Assembly: GCF_963678635.1 (NCBI RefSeq)
Contig: NC_087065.1
Span: forward strand, 1,304,001-1,368,000
Direction: 5' to 3'
Source: Symsagittifera roscoffensis
Taxonomy: Eukaryota; Xenacoelomorpha; Acoela; Convolutidae
Length of the DNA: 64,000 bases
Position numbers and translations under genes: made by a program. Below, one piece after another: positions 36,686-48,250 of this stretch (within the stretch, counting starts at the first letter, position 1; every line of letters starts with the position of its first letter). The notes under the pieces were generated by a model. It ran no database searches. It had not been told where the DNA came from and worked only from the letters and a program-made list of their open reading frames with translations.

Positions 36686-37230
36686 GCACAATCGGAGTGA
36701 CTCTGCTTTTTTGCAATTTCATTGTTTAATTTTTCCAACACCTCTCCAACCTGCTGAATTTCAAGCCAGTGGAAATAAAAGTGACCTGGCAAATACCATT
36801 TAGACTCAATCAGATAACGGCGGTAAATGATTAAATAAACCACCGGAAGTTTTTTGTATTTTGATAGCTTGTTGAAACATAGACGGATTTTTTTCTCCAA
36901 GTCTTTATCAACCCATATTGAGTTAAAGTCAAACGAATAGTCGATTAAGTTTTCATTATCAGCAATATTCAAATCGCTCACAGTACCATATTTTTGTTTT
37001 GTGGAAATGCACCAAGAGATTTGTTGAAGCTCACTCAAATAAAATTGTTCTTTGAAAAATAACTCGTATTCTTTCTTTAAAATTTCCTTTGCCCTTTTGA
37101 GGAAGACGACATAGCGTTCATCACAAAATTTGAAAAATGAGTTTTTTTCTGCTGTTGAAAACACTCTTAATTGTGAATGTTCATTATCACCAAATAATAT
37201 CTTCAGTACACCAATTTCCCTCTAATTTCA
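36634..37230 (-). pseudogene. Uncharacterised ORF family, copy B
   Basis: A near-copy of the ORF at 26519-27076. The start codon (37230) and first eleven codons are conserved; a 7-base difference (ATTTGGT present here) after GAAGATATT then shifts the frame into stops. From a Met at 37164, 176 residues are open, with about 150 shared and only four replacements. The C-terminal 22 residues come from Gypsy B antisense sequence. Whether the 7 bases were inserted here or lost in copy A cannot be told. I recognise no family. Confidence 0.45.
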
Positions 37231-38397
37231 TTTTTCTTATTTAAAAATTTGACAAGTTTATCATTTGGTATGTTTTGCCCAGAAACGGCCGCCGCCTTTG
37301 GAGAGTAATTTCAATTTACTGCCTTTTCACTCTAAAATTTAGGCAAGTTAAGGAATTAGTTTACTGCTGCCAACAGTTAAGCTACGCTGCCAAAATCGCC
37401 GGCGAATTTTTATAATATACCATAAAAGTCAATTCCCCGTTCACTAACAAATTTCAACTAGGTCGAAAGTTCATTTGCCTGAAACAAATATAACAATTAA
37501 TATGATTCATATAATTAACCAGGACCAATAATTGGGACCCCAAAAATTGGAATTAAAAAAATTTTTGTATCGTGTCCCTTGTTGTTAAGCTAAAGTTAGC
37601 ATGATTCTAAGTAGGGGGTCTTCTGCTTTTTGGGTGGAAAATTTCTTTAGTTTACGAAATCCTAGGATGAGAGCCCTCCAAAAAATTAAGGACCCCTTTC
37701 CTAGGATTCTGTTTTACGTGAGGACCCCCCCTTAAGAAGGACCCCCCCCCCCGCCCTTAGGAACCGGGACACGATACAATACTACTCAAGTATAAAGCAA
37801 GTTTTTTTTCAGACATTTTGTTTGCATTAAGCTAATTGAGAAAAACCTTCGATAGTTCTAGAAATGGATTTATACCTAGGATCTGTTTTTGAAAACAAAT
37901 TTAATTGTGATAATTAAATCAGTTTGTGAAATATAGCCAGTTTGGGCGAGTCGGTAGAAAAACATTTCAACCCGCGAAGTAGGATTTGTAGTTTTTGTTG
38001 CACTGAACTGTTAATTTGTCGCGCATATTTTCTCAACTAATCAGTTTTTATGATTTGTATAATTTATGATTTCTACGATGTTTTGTACTAGGATGTTTAT
38101 TTATGAATGCTAACTAGAAAATATGCCTTCTATGCACTCACTCTCGCAGTGAATGATCTTGGTTTTTCTAAGGGGGCAGATGAGGGTGTTCTGCAAAACT
38201 TCCGATGAAAAACAGGCATAAATAGGATATAATAATAGATTATCAAAAAGGACGCTTTGAAAGGCCGGAGGAGGGGTCGAATTGCTGAGAAGGCAAGGGC
38301 AAATTTTCCCTAAGTCAGGGAGGAAAAAGAGCCAGGAATTGAGCTGCTGTCTTAAGTGTAAATGAATAACAAACTAGAACAGTGCTTCAGAAAATGT
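37231..38397. repeat. Duplicated intron block, copy B
   Basis: Pairs with 27077-28205 over its length, and from about 37785 also with 31671-32280. It lies between the ORF start and the microexon, so in transcript order it is the intron immediately downstream of the microexon. A run of C at 37740-37753 is longer than in copy A. Confidence 0.8.
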
Positions 38398-38742
38398 ACT
38401 CACCTGCGTATTCGACATTTGTATAAGGTCCACTGCCGCTAAAAGTTAACAATATATTATTCCATTTTTTAATTACTTTAACAATTTTTTTGATCTTTTG
38501 ATTTTTTGTTGAGTCTTTTCAATCACATGAAAAGATTTTCCATTTACTAAGCGTTAAGAAGTCATAAAAAAAGTAAGTAACTGGTTTCAATTTTTTTCAG
38601 CCGATCAATTTCAATCTTGATACATTTTTTGATTTTAATTCTATTGATAAAGTTGATGAAAGTGAATGGCTGAATTTGTTTTTTTTGACGGAAACGTTTT
38701 AAAAATGATCTTTTTCACGTTTGTTTTAGAAGACTAGAAAAA
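38398..38742. repeat. Intron block carrying microexon copy 1
   Basis: Contains the microexon at 38404-38438 and continues through the stretch shared with 20846-21068 (GACGGAAACGTTTTAAAAATG, TTTTAGAAGACTAGA) to the Gypsy B leader junction. A block of about 20 bases (CTCGAGATCACT-like) present in the other two copies is missing near 38608. Confidence 0.8.
38404..38438 (-). CDS. Tetraspan protein microexon, copy 1
   Basis: Minus strand: acceptor ...GTTAACTTTTAG before 38438, 35 nt of exon, then GTGAGT after 38404. It encodes the same eleven residues, GSGPYTNVEYA, in the same phases as the copy at 32288-32322. It is the first copy met in transcript order. Splicing both copies would shift the frame and reach TGA twelve codons into the 16959 exon; skipping both would give a stop two codons into that exon. 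Confidence 0.65.
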
Positions 38743-41700
38743 GTTCTTTTTGAAGACTCCTCTAAATCTTTTTAAAGGTTCGACATTCTTTCCAAAGTTG
38801 CCTTCGCGTGTTCGTCAGCAACATCGAACACTCGTCGAACATTCGGTATTTCATTGAGCGTGACCGTTTTCTTAAAAAAATGAAAATCTGTTTTTAATCG
38901 AAAAATTTCCAATTTCTACGCGGAATATTTTGCATGTTACACGATCTCCAGTAAGTGCTACCATTTTTGCTGCAGTGCTAAAAACACCATCAAACGGTGT
39001 ACATGAAAATGGTTTGAAGCAGATTTTCCTCACCAAAGTAGTGGATCTTGGATACTTATTATAAACAACTCGGTAGTGGGGTACTGGCCAGGCAAAAACC
39101 TTGATGCTAAAAGGCGTAGTGGAGGAGGCTGAATCAAGACCAGTATCACCAAGAAGCGGAGAAGATACAACTGCACTAGCAGCAAGTGAACGCAGAAGGA
39201 GAATACTAGTGTTAGAAAAAATTGTACTAGAATTTTAAGAAAAGCAAGCCAGAACCCAAAAATTGGTCAGACAACCTCTTACTTCGAGGTATAACAACGA
39301 ATAGTTTATGCTTTGATCCTAGCATTGCGAACAGAGAAAAAAATGGTTATTGCAAAAAAAACCGCACGGGAAGTATCATGCTAATATTCAAAGATATCAT
39401 TGAAATGGCGGAAAACGCATTTAAAAAGTAAAGAGATTTACGCATGAGAGATATAATTTAATCAACAGATGATAGACTTATGAATTTTGATTTACTGCAC
39501 AAGCAGCCAGTTCAAACTTGGAAACAGTAGAGAATGAACTTGTAAGAGACCTTTTTAATTCAAGAATGCGTAAGGCAAAGTTACAGGACACACTGACAGT
39601 GGAGGCATTATCAATCACCGGAAGAGGTGCTTAAAAGAGTAATAAGGTTCGAAACAAAAAAAATATCAATCGAAACATGAGCTACAGTTGAAAGAAGAAA
39701 CCGTGTAGAAGATGTTGCAGACCTTTTGCGTAAAAAATGTGTAAGTTATGTAAAAACCGCGGAAAAGCAAACCATTCCGCAAAAATGGGTCGTTCACAAC
39801 AAGTCAGTGAAGTGGCCGAGGAATCATCAGATATCTAAGAAACATAATGAAATTTCGTAGAGGGTTTCGATGACTGCGACGAATTCGAAGTTATCTCGAT
39901 ACAGGACATATGACGGGAAATCAAAAAGATTGAAAACTAAATTCATAATCGTATCGAAAACAAAAAAAATCAAATACGGATAGAAAAACAAGATTTTGCA
40001 GTTAAAAAAACTAAACATCGTGAAAGACCAAAAATCAAATAAAATTTTGTCAAGGAAAGCGTTGGTTAGGATCGACCTACAAAAATCTCATTTGAAAGTG
40101 AATACTGGCAGTCCTGTATCATTTCTAAATTAGGCGACGGTAAAAAAAATACTGGATATATCCAGTAGGCCAAAACTCATAATGGCGCAGAAGCTTAACC
40201 TACCAGCACACTTTAAGGATTACATTAAACAATCCATCCTTATCCTGGGATCGCTGAGGACAGACCTTTTTTCAGCTGGCTGGGAAATTAAAGGGCCGTT
40301 TTATTGATAACTGAAAGGAATTCGCGATGCGTACTGGGTTTCAATATAAGAGGACGAATTGGAATCTCTACAACGCAACCAGAGCAGTTGAAAATTTGAA
40401 AAACAAAAACCTTTAATAAATTTAATCTGTTGAAATGAGCGTTGGAAGTTTGAAAAACAAAAATTTTTAATAAATTTATTCAGATATTTGTCCACCATGG
40501 CAGGCCGAAAAACTATATAGTGTCATCAAAAATTACATGTTCTTTTCGTCCAACACAAAAGAAAAGAAAAACCCTATACACAATCAGGATAAAGTACAAC
40601 TGGATGTCAAAAAACTGGATGGCGAGGTTAACATCCAGAGACTGGGCAAAAGCAAAAGAGACTGTTTCATTGCCCCAATTGTGATCACTGTGAATAAAGA
40701 TGACTCAATAAATTGGCCTTAGACTCATAACCAATAAATAAGCAAATATTGAAATTTAAAAATCAAATGCCTTCAAATTGAGTGATTGAATGGTGAAAAC
40801 CAGATTTTAAGAAAACAACAAGAAGGAGAATTATACTTTTCGGCATTGTACATGAAATACGCATATATTCATTCGCAACTAATGCAGAAAGATCTAAGCA
40901 AATAAATGTTGATGGAAATGCAACGGGTACAATTAGATTCCTGACGGGAACTTTTGGACTTGTAGATATACTGGCGGAGTTCCAAAAAGTTAAGAACCGA
41001 ACCCTGAAAAACGCACAAAACACATTCTTATTTTTGGATGATATCTTATTTGTATCTGAAAGTACAGAACTAGAACATAAAAAATAGTCAAAACGGTAAA
41101 AAAAAAACTCTAGATGAGAACAATCTAGCTTTAAAGATCACGATGTGCAAACTTTTTTAAAATGAGGTGGGTTGGTTGGGACATCATTTTTCGGAAAGTG
41201 GGTTAGTCTCATAATATCAAAAACAGCAGCAATCTTCAAGCATAATCCACCGAAAACACTGAAACAACATACGTTATTTTTAGCCAGTATATAAAGAAAT
41301 TCATTTCTAATGCAGCTAGTTTGACAAAAAAGCGACCAAAGTGGAAAAAAAATTAAAAGATGTCAAGAAACTGGCGAAAAAAATCGATTGGTCTGAAGAG
41401 CATACAGTAGCAACCAAAAAAATCAAAATGGCGGACGAGTGTGAACAACTATGACTGCAATCGATAAAATGAAATTAAATGTGAAGCAGTCACAGTAGGT
41501 TGGGGGCTACGTTAGAGCAAAAAATTGGTGAAAGAGAATGAGTACCGAACTCAATGGCTTCAAGGTACCTAAATGTCTAAGAAAAGAAGTTTCCTACTAT
41601 TGAATAAGAATTACTTGCAGTAGTTTAAGCAGTAGCTAGTATAAACACTAGTTTTCACAGACAATTTCCAGCTCAGTTACAGATCATAAGGCGCTCACAT

Positions 41701-42643
41701 TGGCCCTGGATACCAATAGGTCAAAGAAAACATCCTAAAATAGATTATCTCGGTGGTCTGACCGACTATCACCGAATCATCTTAAAGAAGTTCATATCCT
41801 TGCAAGGTAAATTGGGATGGTTGACTACTTGTCCAAAAAGCAGAATCGAAACCCATGGCTTGAATCGGAATTAGGCGAGAAATTCGTCGTCAGAGCCACA
41901 GATTCGTCCATTCAGCATTTGACTGTTCGCAGTAATCTGAATGAGAAAAACTTGCGCAATCGGAGTGAAAACGTTCAAAAACTTTCCAGACGTTTGAAAA
42001 CGAACGCATGCCAAAACACGACATCTCTCGGTTGCTTTAGCAACCAAATTGTTCAAAATGGATTTAACTCGACCGGAAAAAAAAGCGACTGTCAGAACGT
42101 CATAATGTTATTTTCGTTCAAAATCAGTATAGACGAAGCAGTTCACAAGAAATTTAGAAAAAAAAGAGGAAATGAACGAAATTTACGGAGGAACTTGAAT
42201 CATTGACAAGAGATCGCGGAGAGGGGAAAGAGAAGAGAGTTTGTCAGACCCGAAGTGGAACAATTAGAGAAGAAGAGAGCAGGACAAGGCGTCAGTTGAG
42301 GAAGAACGAACAGAAACATTCCCACTACGTTTGGAAAAAAAACCTTTTGCGGACAGCAACAAATGAGTTCAAGATCGCCTCCCAAAGGGAAATGGCTGGT
42401 ACCAACAATGAACTACTGACCAGAACACCAATTGCACTCTTTTTGGCAATTAATTAGGGAGCAAACCAGAGAAAAAACCGACGGAAATTGGCGATCTAGA
42501 AGCAATCACGAGAGAAGCTCCAAAAAAGGACCAAAACAGATCAGATGAACCCATGGAAGAGGTCAAAGGACCACCATTCATCGGAGTTAACATGACAATG
42601 AGTGAGGAGGGGGAACACGAAGTGGAGCTAGTGGATCTAAATC
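38743..42643 (+). mobile_element. Gypsy B unit, gag to pre-integrase
   Basis: Same leader start as the other units. Gag is more decayed (39420-39600). The protease motif at 40098-40124 reads V-N-T-G, so the catalytic Asp is lost. RT remnants at 40540-40720 and 40790-41090 keep L-D-D. RNase H and linker sequence follow at 41330-41950, and pre-integrase sequence at 41960-42640 has open pieces rich in Asn/Ser/Lys. At 42643 it is joined to the protease region of the next copy at AAATCAAGGCGACGG. Confidence 0.8.
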
Positions 42644-45170
42644 AAGGCGACGGTAAAACAATTACTGGATATATCCGGTAGGCCAAAACTCATACTGGCG
42701 CAGAAGCCTAACTTACCAGCACACTTTAAAGATTACATTAAGCAATCCATCCTTATCCTGGGATCGCTGAAGACAGACCTTTTTTCAGCTGGCTGGGAAA
42801 TTAAAGGGCCATTTTATTGATAACTGAAAGGAATTCGCAATGCATACTGGGGTTAGATTTGAGAGGACGAATTGGAATCTCTACAACGCAACCAGAGCAA
42901 ATGAAAGTTTGAAAAACAAAAACCTTTAAAAAATTTAATCTGTTGAAATGAGCGTTGAAAGTTTGAAAACAAAAATTTTTAATAAATTTATTCAATTATT
43001 TGTCCGCCAAGGCAGGCCGAAAAAATATATAGTGTCATCAAAAATTACAGGTTCTTTGCGTCCAACACAAAAGAAAAGAAAAACCCTATACACAATCAGG
43101 ATAAAGTACAACTGGATGTCAAAAAGCAGAAAGACGAGGTTAACATCCAGAGACTGGGCAACAGCAAAAGATACTGTTTCATTGCCCTAATTGAGATCAC
43201 TGTGAATGAAGATGACTCAATAAATTGGCCTTAGACTCATAACCAATAAATAGGCAAAAATTAAAATTTTAAAATCAAATGCCTCTAAATTGAAGGATTG
43301 GATGGTGAAAACCAGATTTTAAGAAAGCAACAAGAAAGAGAATTATACTTTTCGGCCTTGGACATGAAATACGCATATATTCATTCGCAACTATTTGCAG
43401 AAACATCTAAGCAAAGAAATGTTGATGGACATGCAACGCGTACATTTAGGTTCCTGACGGGAACTTTTGGACTTGTAGATATGCTGGCGGAGTTCCAAAA
43501 AATTAAAAAACGAACCCTGAAAAACGCACAAAACACATTCTTATTTTTGGATGATATCTTATTAGTATCTGAAATTACAGAACTAGAACATAAAAACTAG
43601 TCAAAATGGTAAAAAAAAACTCTAGATGAGAACAAATTAGCTTTAAAGATCACGATGTGCGAACTATTTTAAAATGAGGTGGGTTGGTTGGGACATCATT
43701 TGTCTGAAAGTGGGTTAGTCTCATAATATTAAAAACAGAAGCAATCTTCAAGCATAATCCACCGAAAACACTGAAACAACATAGCTTATTTTTAGCCAGT
43801 ATAATTCATAATAAAGAAATTCATTTCTAATGCAGCTAGTCTGACAAAAAAAGCGACCAAAAGAGGAAAAAAAAATAAAAGATGTCAAGAAACTGGCGAA
43901 AAAAATTGATTGGTCTGAAGAGCATACAGTAGCAACCGAAAAAATTAAAAGTGCGGACGAGTGTGAACAACTATGACTGCAATCGATAAAATGAAATTAA
44001 ATATGAAGCAGTCACAGTAGGTTGAGGGTTAATTGGTGAAAGAGAATGAGTGGTGAAAAATTGGTGAAAGAGAATGAGTACCGAACTCAATTGCTTCAAG
44101 GTACCTAAATGTCTAAGAAAAGAAGTTTCCTACTATTGAATAAGAATTACTTGCAGTAGTTTGAGCAGTAGCTAGTATAAACACTAGTTTTTACAGACAA
44201 TTTCCACCAAAGTTACAGATCTTAAGGCGCTCACATTGGCCCTGGATACCAATAGGTCAAAGAAAACATCCTAAAATAGATTACCTCGGTGGTCTGACCG
44301 ACTATCACCGAATCATCTTAAAGAAGTTCATATCCTTGCATGATAAATTGGGATAGTTGACTACTTGTCCAAAAAGCAGAATGGAAACCCATGGCTTGAA
44401 TCGGAATTAGGCGAGAAATTCGTCGTCACAGCCACAGATTCGTCCATTCAGCACTTGACTGTTCAAGCAGTAATCTGAATGAGAAAAACTTGCGCAATCG
44501 GAGTGAAACTTTCCGGACGTTTGAAAACGAACGAAAGCCAAAACACGACATCTCTCGGTTGCTTTAACAACCAAAATGTTCAAAATGGATTTAACTCGAC
44601 CGGAAAAAAGCGACTGTCAGAACGTCATAATGTTATTTTCGTTCAAAATCAGTATAGACGGAGCAGTTCACAAGAAATTTAGAAAAAGAAGAGGAAATGA
44701 ACGACATTTACGGAGGCACTTAAATCATTGACAAGAGATGGCGGAGAGGGGAAAGAGAAGAGAGTTTGTCAGACCCGAAGTGGAACAATTAGAGAAAAAG
44801 AGTGCAGGACAAGGCGTCAGTTGAGGAAGAACGAACAGAAACATTCCCACTACGATTGGAAAAAATAATCTTTTTCGGACAGAAACAAACGAGTTCAAGA
44901 TCGCCTCCCAGAGAGAAATGGCTGGTCCCAACCATGAACTACTGACCAGAACACCAATTGCACTTTTTTTGGCAATTAGTTAGGGAGCAAACCAGAAAAA
45001 AAACCGACGGAAATTGGCGATCTAGAAGCAATCACGAGAGAAGCTTCCTAAAAGGACCAAAACAGATCAGATGAACCCATGGAAGAGCTCAAAGGACCGC
45101 CATTCATCGGAGTTAACATGACACTGAGTGAGGATGGGGAACACGAAGTGGAGCAGTGGATCTAAATCAA
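42644..45170 (+). mobile_element. Gypsy B tandem partial unit (protease to pre-integrase)
   Basis: Repeats 40130-42643 in tandem. The RT piece at 43298-43600 is open for 100 residues with YFSALDMKYAY and an intact FLDD box. RNase H remnants lie at 43860-44470. The pre-integrase region at 44480-45170 matches 41940-42640, including the silent and stop-bearing sites. A small local duplication of GGTGAAAGAGAATGAGT lies at about 44033-44078. Confidence 0.8.
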
Positions 45171-46380
45171 CGAGTGAACCAACTTTCAAGAAAACAACGC
45201 GCACAACTTGTGGGAGTTGCTAGGCGAACAGGAATTGTCATAGCTATCACGTTTTTTTGATGAAAGTATGCATGCAGAACTCCCCTCGGATGATGTCTGG
45301 CTGGACAGAATGAGGCAAGTAATCAAACCAGGAGACAGGCAATGCTTTGAGATGATGGGGTCATACACCAACCCGCTGTGGAATAAGATGTGTATATGGA
45401 TGACTGTATCCTGACAGAAACAGAAAAGTTCACTGGCAAGGAAACGTATTCACAGAAAGCACCCGGGACAAGAAGCCACGCTGAACGTCTCGAACTATCT
45501 AAGGTGGCCGTAAATGCATAAAGTTATAGTCAATCTGGCAAAAAAAGTGCCGTAGCAGAACACGAAATTTTAAGGACGTTAAAATTGTTATACGCAAAAA
45601 CGCGTTGACACCATCACCTCCATTATCACAAGGTCATTCATTAACGTTTTTCAAGATCTCCTTCAATAAAGGCGAGTAAGTCAACTAAAGGAAACAATAA
45701 AGTTTCTGCACTCATATATCGATAAAGACGGGATACTTGAATCGACTACAAATGACCAATTCTCGTGATGCAATGGAAATACGATGAAACAATTTTTTGC
45801 GGAAATGGAAATCGAACAAAACGTTTGTCCAGTGAATGACCATAGAGGGTGTGGTTTGGTGGAAAGAACCTATCAAACAAAAAAAGAAGACTTTGGGTAA
45901 TGGTATTGAACGAAAACACGAAACCGAAAAACTTAGTCGAGGCACAGTCTTCAAAAACTTAAGTTAGAATAAACTATAAATCATTCAAAAATCACCGTTT
46001 GAAGCGCATTTCGGCAGGCTGTCAAACAAATTTAGAAATTGTGAGGCAAATTCTTGAATAACTCAGATAGTTCAAAAGAAGAGCATCTGGAACGATTGGC
46101 GCTGATGGCCTGACAACTCAAAAGACAGATAGATTAGTCACGGGAGAATAAAAAGATTGCCAAGAAAGGAATGAGGAGCCTCAACACAAGCCCTCTGTTC
46201 AAACAGCAACTCTCATCATCTAAAGAAAGGGAACGGTAGATGGTTCTCAAGGACCTCTTCGAAGTGAAAAGACACTGGAACGAGCAAAGAAGGAACACAG
46301 CAGCCAATGACATCCATGATAGTGGACTTAACTGGACTAACAAACCCCAAACTTAAAAAAGAACTGAACTATTCTGGGAA
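45171..46380 (+). pseudogene. Gypsy B integrase remnant
   Basis: Short frames spell integrase pieces: DESMHAELPSDDVW (about 45262-45300), YIDKDGI and TTNDQFS (about 45717-45765), NDHRGCGLVERTY (about 45837-45875, with the Glu of the core), and a downstream piece with SPFEAHF-like residues (about 45990). Multiple shifts and stops separate them. This region occurs once in the window, after two tandem copies of the upstream part, and fixes the order protease, RT, RNase H, integrase of Ty3/Gypsy elements. Confidence 0.75.
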
Positions 46381-46880
46381 TAAGGCTTCATAAAGAACAA
46401 GGAAGACGGCGAGTGAACAAACTCGAACACCACAAATTTTAGAAAAGACAAAGACCGGAAAACTGGCATAGCACTAGCCAGTTTTTTTGCGAAGGTCCAA
46501 AGGGAGGGTCCTGTCGGAATCTACATCGCCATTAAAGACACACGAGAGCCGATTGGAGGAGACAATAACCACCTATAGAACGAAGCTAAAGACGACTAAC
46601 TAATCTAACTATGATTAACTCTACTGAAATGGCCTTTTTTGAAGAAAATTTGGATACAGGAAACTAGACCCGGATAAAAGCTGAAATCCAAGCTGGCAAA
46701 TAGAGATCGAAATGAACTAGATGAAAAACTCGCTTAACCAAGCTGACAAGTGACTTAAAAAACTAGATAAAACTCCTACATTTTACTACTAAAAATTATA
46801 AAGGTTTAAAAAAATTTCCGTGGCCAGGGGAGTGTGGTACTGCGCAGGCAATAACCTTGTTGCCATGCTAAAGATATTTA
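46381..46880 (+). mobile_element. Gypsy B post-integrase end and probable LTR, deleted copy
   Basis: 46440-46510 matches 49790-49865, and 46540-46620 matches 50850-50945, so about 1 kb of post-integrase sequence is deleted between them. 46610-46880 matches 50940-51210 (ATGATTAACTCTACTG, GGCCTTTTTT, GTGGTACTGCGCAGGCA, TAACCTTG), a probable long terminal repeat. A related TACTGGCCAGGCAAAAACC word occurs at the start of each gag unit. Confidence 0.65.
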
Positions 46881-47930
46881 AGTATTATTGAAAATTTTTT
46901 ATCAGGTCAAGGCCAAAGGGGTTTTAACCGTATCGCCAACAGTATTTGGCAGAGTTCCTATTACTAGAGCGTGACTCAGCAGCTAAATATCTAGAAGAAC
47001 AAAACGTGTTTCATGAACTACTTGAATTAAACATTTACAAAACTCGTTATTAAAAAACCAGGTTTAATTTTTTGATTTTTTCTCTTATTTCAAGCAAATC
47101 AAACGAGCGATCAGTCTTGTTTTGATTGCTTAAAAGCTTAGAATAGTTTTTTAAAAACAAAAAACCAATTTTCTCTTTGGTTGAAATTAGGTAACTTTGA
47201 TAGTCTAGTGCCCTTTTGAAATCAATTTTTTTCGAAACTAAAAAGTTTCTTTTTTTTCGTTTTTTTTTTGTTTTTTTTTTCCACAAAAATTGTTTTTCAA
47301 TTTGCTTACCTCTTTACGGCTGTCGATTATACCTAATGCCCAGTTTTTTTGTCTTGCTCCTTTTATCAGACCACACCAAAGAAAGGAAAAAAAATTGAAA
47401 AAATTGTGTTTTTGTAATTGTTTTGTTCTGGTAAAAAAGCTCAAAAATTTAAGACAGCAGTTGTGATATTGCCGTTAAAATAATTAATTTACTTTTGCAT
47501 TTTCCTTGTTTAACTCTGGCCGATCTAATAAAACGGGTATACAAACTGTTATAGTTTGACAAAAAGCTGGTATCGCAATCCTTTGCTTTCCATCAACCCC
47601 GTTTCTACCCCTGCGTTATCCGTCAAGCTCGTTTTTCCTCGCCAACCATTTGTTTGAATTTGTTCTGCTATTCCCCTCCCAAACCTTCATCATAACGCAA
47701 AAAAACACAAAAATCTTAGACGTTTTTTTCAAAAGGCCAAGGTAATAGTCATTTGACACGATCCAATCAGTAAAACAAATAGACACAGTCTCAAAAACAT
47801 AACAAATTTTTTGTAAAACAAATTTTTTGATGCTGTTAATTCGACATTAAATAACTAAATTGTACTCTTTCTTGTCAGCGTGACAAAACACCGGATATAA
47901 AAAAAGTTATTAAAAAACCAGACCTAACAA
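46881..47930. other. Insertion splitting the Gypsy B LTR copy
   Basis: Absent from the matching LTR at 51205. A 16-base direct repeat, GTTATTAAAAAACCAG, lies at 47046-47061 and 47906-47921, bracketing 844 bases that contain a minus-strand ORF (47286-47050) and runs of T/A. The part 46881-47045 is of unknown origin. Confidence 0.6.
47050..47286 (-). pseudogene. Possible diverged relative of the 26.5-kb ORF
   Basis: A 78-residue frame, very Lys-rich at its start. Its middle, YQSYLISTKEKIG, and a later RSFDLLEIREKIKKLN resemble ISWCISTKQKYG and the SFDFNSIW...LEKK stretch of the ORF at 26519-27076, in the same order and with similar spacing. An overlapping upstream frame (47444-47238) could be the broken N-terminal part. 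The similarity is short and from reading by eye. Confidence 0.3.
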
Positions 47931-48250
47931 AAAATCATCATTTTTAACGATTTGATTCTAGGTGTAAAGCAATGAAATCGGAAGTAGTCAGGCAGTATCG
48001 CAACTCGCAAGCTTAAATATCCTACTTTGACAAAAATTAAAACGCTGTGGTTTGTAAGGTGTCATAGTAGTAATTTCAAATGATAAAACAGAAAAAAAAG
48101 AATACCAAAAAGCTAGGAGACGCAAGAGAATGCAGCTTCCGCAAAACTGCAAAACTTTAACATGAATGATTATCTCGGTCTCGACAAATAAAATCTCAGC
48201 CTACGCGTTAATAGCTCGAAGTATATCGAGCCTTCACTGTCCCAAATTGG
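47931..48250 (+). repeat. Second part of the split Gypsy B LTR
   Basis: Matches 51215-51480: TTAACGATTTGATTCTAGGTG, TAGTCAGGCAGTATCGCAAC, GCTAGGAGACGC, GATTATCTCGGTCTCG. The end (48200-48254) is repeated as a diverged direct copy at 49750-49802. Confidence 0.7.
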
